Positions 55,096 through 57,099 of a stretch of DNA of 57,099 nucleotides are shown one piece after another (within the stretch, counting starts at the first letter, position 1; each line of letters starts with the position of its first letter). The DNA is from a virus. The notes beneath the pieces were generated by a model that searched no databases, had not been told where the DNA came from, and worked only from the letters and a program-made list of their open reading frames with translations. The position numbers were made by a program, and so were the translations under genes. The DNA lies in the IMG/VR virus record IMGVR_UViG_3300047444_000635, positions 1-57,099 of that record. One strand, written 5' to 3'.

Positions 55096-55469
55096 CAGAA
55101 CTCGTCCCTCAGCTGAAACTGCAGCCGGTTGAAGAGGGTGAAGACGTTGCCCACGCCGCCGTAGTCGACCTCGATCTCACCGAGGTAGCGACCGGCCGGA
55201 AGCGTCAGGCTCCCCTGCACGAAGGAGAACCGCACGCGGCCGCCGCTGCCCGCCACCGGGTACTGCGTCAGGTCGGCCTGCACGAGGTCGTCCTGCAGGG
55301 TGCCGGGCAGAAGCTCGCCGTCGACCTGAAACAGCACCACGTCGTCGGTCCAGGGCTTGAACTTGAGGCGCACGGTCGCCGTCGACACATCGAGCAAGTC
55401 GTCCGGCTGGCGCAGCTGGACGTAGACCTGGGGGCGGGTGTCGCCGGAGACGAGGTGGATGCGGCTCAT
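55095..55469 (-). CDS. BppU N-terminal-like structural protein
   Basis: 124 residues. RPQVYVQLRQPDDLLDVSTA, VRLKFKPWTDD, then LPAGRYLGEIEVDY follow the pattern of the BppU N-terminal beta-sandwich, which anchors receptor-binding proteins to the tail. It is coupled to the giant fibre on one side and the adaptor gene on the other, so it may anchor that fibre. Confidence 0.72.
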   Translation of the reverse strand: MSRIHLVSGDTRPQVYVQLRQPDDLLDVSTATVRLKFKPWTDDVVLFQVDGELLPGTLQDDLVQADLTQYPVAGSGGRVRFSFVQGSLTLPAGRYLGEIEVDYGGVGNVFTLFNRLQFQLRDEF

Positions 55470-56119
55470 ACCCAGGGCCTCATCTGCACGGACTGCACAG
55501 CCCGGGTGTGCTCCCGCATCCGCCGCGCCTTGGCCTCGCTGACGCCCGCGTAGAACTTCGACCAGCAGAACGGCGCGGCCTGGGGGTCGTAGTAGGGCTG
55601 GCCCGCGGTCTCCATCAGCCGGGCTCGAGCCCCATAAGCGAGCGCCTCGGAGTAGTAGTTGAACACGCTGTCGTCGATCTCGACGGCGTCTGGCGTCGGC
55701 TGCACCGCGACCAGCAGCTTCATCGCCTTCGGCTGGGCGATCACGTCGTCCGGCGCGGGCACGAGCACGATGCTGTCGTCGTCTACCTGGGTGCAGTAGC
55801 GCGGGTTGCCGACCAGGGTGGTCCAGTCCTGAAACCGGTACAGCTGGTCGAGGCGGTCCTTGGTGGCGAACTCCAGCGGCTTGTTGATGCCGTCGATCTT
55901 CACGCGCATCACCGCGGCGGGCACGGTGTTCGGCGGCACCTCAAGCTCGTAGACGCCGACGCCAGGGATCAGGTCGACCGGCTCCAGCATCTCCTGCTGC
56001 CACAGGCTGTTCTTGTAGAACTCGATGCAGGCGTAGCGCGCGGCGACAGTCGCGGCCGGGGTCGAGCAGTCCCGCACGAACGGCAGGATCATCGGCATCA
56101 GGTCGACGATGGCGGTCAT
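55466..56119 (-). CDS. Head-tail adaptor-like protein
   Basis: 217 residues. Helix-rich start (PFVRDCSTPAATVAARYACI), a beta region (PGVGVYELEVPPNTVPAAVM) and helices with LAYGARARLMETAGQPYYDP. This arrangement and the place directly after the capsid-proximal genes fit a podoviral tail adaptor or tubular-A-type protein. ATGA overlaps on both sides. Confidence 0.65.
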   Translation of the reverse strand: MTAIVDLMPMILPFVRDCSTPAATVAARYACIEFYKNSLWQQEMLEPVDLIPGVGVYELEVPPNTVPAAVMRVKIDGINKPLEFATKDRLDQLYRFQDWTTLVGNPRYCTQVDDDSIVLVPAPDDVIAQPKAMKLLVAVQPTPDAVEIDDSVFNYYSEALAYGARARLMETAGQPYYDPQAAPFCWSKFYAGVSEAKARRMREHTRAVQSVQMRPWV

Positions 56120-56805
56120 GATGTGGCCCCCTGCCCGACGTCAGGCGGACCCTTGTTCGGGGTCTGCGCGTCCTTCCCAGCCTGATGGCCGGATGCGAAC
56201 ATCTGGAACAGCTGCAGGTAGGTGGCGGCCTTCTCGTTGCCCGCCGAGTAGTCGGTGTCCTTCTGGTGGGCGCGGAACATCACGTAGTCGAACAGCGCGG
56301 TCTGGTAGAGCTCCTCGACGATCATCGGGTCGTCGAGGCTGTCGAAGTCGACCGGGGTGATCGCGAGGTTGGTGTCGAGGTAGTTGACCCCCGTCGACGG
56401 CGGCCAGACGAAATAGATCAGCGGCTGGTTGGCGTCGTAGATGAAGTGGTGGGTGATGTCCGATCGGCGCGACGTGTGCCAGTTCGGGTCCGTCCGATCG
56501 AGGTTCTCCCGGCTCACGATGGTGACCACGCGCCCCGGCGTGAAGGTGACCCCATCGTCGTTCAGGTACATGTTGCGCTGGATGTCGAGCAGCATGAACG
56601 CGCCGGGCGGCAGGACCTGTAGCGTCCCCGGCTGCGTCGGGATCGACACCATCTGCATGCCCAGCGACGGGTTCATCGCCACCAGGGTGCGCTGACCATC
56701 CGACAGCCATCGCAGAAGCTCATCGTCCGTCCAGCGCTTGGTCGGCTGTTCGTCGATCAGCTGCGTGCGCACCCGGGTCAGGATGGTCTGTGCGGTGACG
56801 GCCAT
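56116..56805 (-). CDS. DUF6682-like adaptor protein
   Basis: 229 residues from ATG 56805. A longer frame upstream would read through the terminator hairpin and is rejected. The start AQTILTRVRTQLIDEQPTKR with WTDDELLRWLSDGQRTLVAM is characteristic of DUF6682-type phage proteins, which sit between the capsid and tail genes. A role as head-completion or connector protein is inferred. It pairs with the next adaptor gene through an ATGA overlap. Confidence 0.75.
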   Translation of the reverse strand: MAVTAQTILTRVRTQLIDEQPTKRWTDDELLRWLSDGQRTLVAMNPSLGMQMVSIPTQPGTLQVLPPGAFMLLDIQRNMYLNDDGVTFTPGRVVTIVSRENLDRTDPNWHTSRRSDITHHFIYDANQPLIYFVWPPSTGVNYLDTNLAITPVDFDSLDDPMIVEELYQTALFDYVMFRAHQKDTDYSAGNEKAATYLQLFQMFASGHQAGKDAQTPNKGPPDVGQGATS

Positions 56806-56820
56806 TGAGGTCTCACATGC

Positions 56821-56853
56821 AAGAACGCCGGGGTGTTGTCGGCCACCCCGGCG
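56821..56853 (-). terminator. Hairpin terminator after the capsid gene
   Basis: In the minus-strand transcript CGCCGGGGTG / CACCCCGGCG forms a perfect 10-bp stem with an 8-nt loop, followed by TTCTT. It lies 24 nt after the capsid stop. A partial terminator here would let capsid RNA exceed that of the downstream tail genes, a common phage design. Confidence 0.7.
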
Positions 56854-56877
56854 CACCTGTCCAGCGAAGCGGCGGGG

Positions 56878-57099
56878 CTAGTTCTTGACCAGCGCCATCA
56901 CCCAGCTTTCGGGCTTGATCATCTTCTTGCCGTAGACGTTCAGGCCGCGCACCAGCTGACCGAAGTCGTTCGGGTTCTGCAGGCTCTCGGTCTTGGTGAT
57001 CTGCGCGGCGAAGGTGAGCGCCGAAGAGTGGCCCGCCAGGATGACCCGGCGCTGCACGCCCGCACCGTTGACCGACCCGTCGGGGTTGAAGCCCGCGGC
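56878..57099 (-). CDS. Partial gene, major capsid-like C-terminus
   Basis: 73 codons of an open frame enter from the right edge and end at TAG 56878. The visible end (VQRRVILAGHSSALTFAAQI, NPNDFGQLVRGLNVYGKKMI) resembles the closing domain of phage major capsid proteins of the P22/N4-type HK97 fold. The position ahead of connector genes and the terminator between them support this. The N-terminus and start lie outside the window. Confidence 0.6.
   Translation of the reverse strand, partial: AAGFNPDGSVNGAGVQRRVILAGHSSALTFAAQITKTESLQNPNDFGQLVRGLNVYGKKMIKPESWVMALVKN

Overview
The window is most of the genome of a tailed dsDNA phage, probably short-tailed (podovirus-like), rather than a bacterial chromosome segment. 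Evidence: gene starts overlap the preceding stop almost everywhere (ATGA, GTGA, TGATG), most genes are very small, a DNA replication set lies on the plus strand, and virion genes run on the minus strand from a major-capsid-like C-terminus at the right edge down to a 2564-residue internal virion protein. A partial terminase-small-subunit-like gene runs off the left edge on the same strand as the virion genes. The two ends therefore probably join on a circular or permuted map, with the rest of the capsid gene, the portal and the large terminase outside the window. The high G+C content, GAAGGA-type ribosome binding sites and families found suggest an alphaproteobacterial host. That is inference only.

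Layout. 1-1201: minus-strand packaging end plus an N4 Gp49-like protein. 1202-3255: mostly non-coding, but holding one independently terminated gene (1787-2551) and an AT-rich repeat region that looks like a replication origin or early control region. 3256-7003: plus-strand small early genes, including an HNH/AP2-type endonuclease, a KGG-motif protein and an Ig-like protein. 7000-8488: a reversed cassette of eight very small genes. 8697-10187: two exported Ser/Ala/Thr-rich proteins and a membrane peptide. 10440-13004: a tight run of small unknown genes. 13104-33147: the main plus-strand modules, divided by three nearly identical sigma70-type promoters (12990, 18262, 31273). They encode an M20/M28-like peptidase, a MoxR ATPase with a VWA partner, an MGCDIH-family protein, a family A DNA polymerase, a proteasome-like protein, a Cas4/RecB-like nuclease, a DnaQ-like exonuclease, a VRR-NUC nuclease, an SNF2-type helicase, a probable ssDNA-binding protein and a Cro-like regulator. 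33174-36083: a primase-helicase fusion that meets the late genes tail to tail. 36080-57099: minus-strand virion genes.

The most unusual signals are regulatory. A palindrome, AATTGCC-N3-GGCAATT, occurs nine times, only in the plus-strand half, and usually sits 20-55 nt upstream of a gene start with a strong ribosome binding site. Three promoters share not only their hexamers but also most of the spacer and downstream bases. A 116-nt intergenic stretch before the polymerase operon folds into four consecutive perfect hairpins (24451-24566). One ORF (22337-23404) contains two further in-frame starts with strong ribosome binding sites and appears to be genes fused through a copy of the palindrome.

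How the genes could work together: the plus-strand promoters would drive host takeover and DNA replication. The MoxR/VWA pair, the peptidase and the proteasome-like protein suggest remodelling of host proteins. The late minus-strand block would then build a particle carrying a large ejected protein with a lytic transglycosylase and two HExxH motifs. No integrase, phage RNA polymerase, tRNA gene or CRISPR array was seen, and no classical endolysin was recognised.
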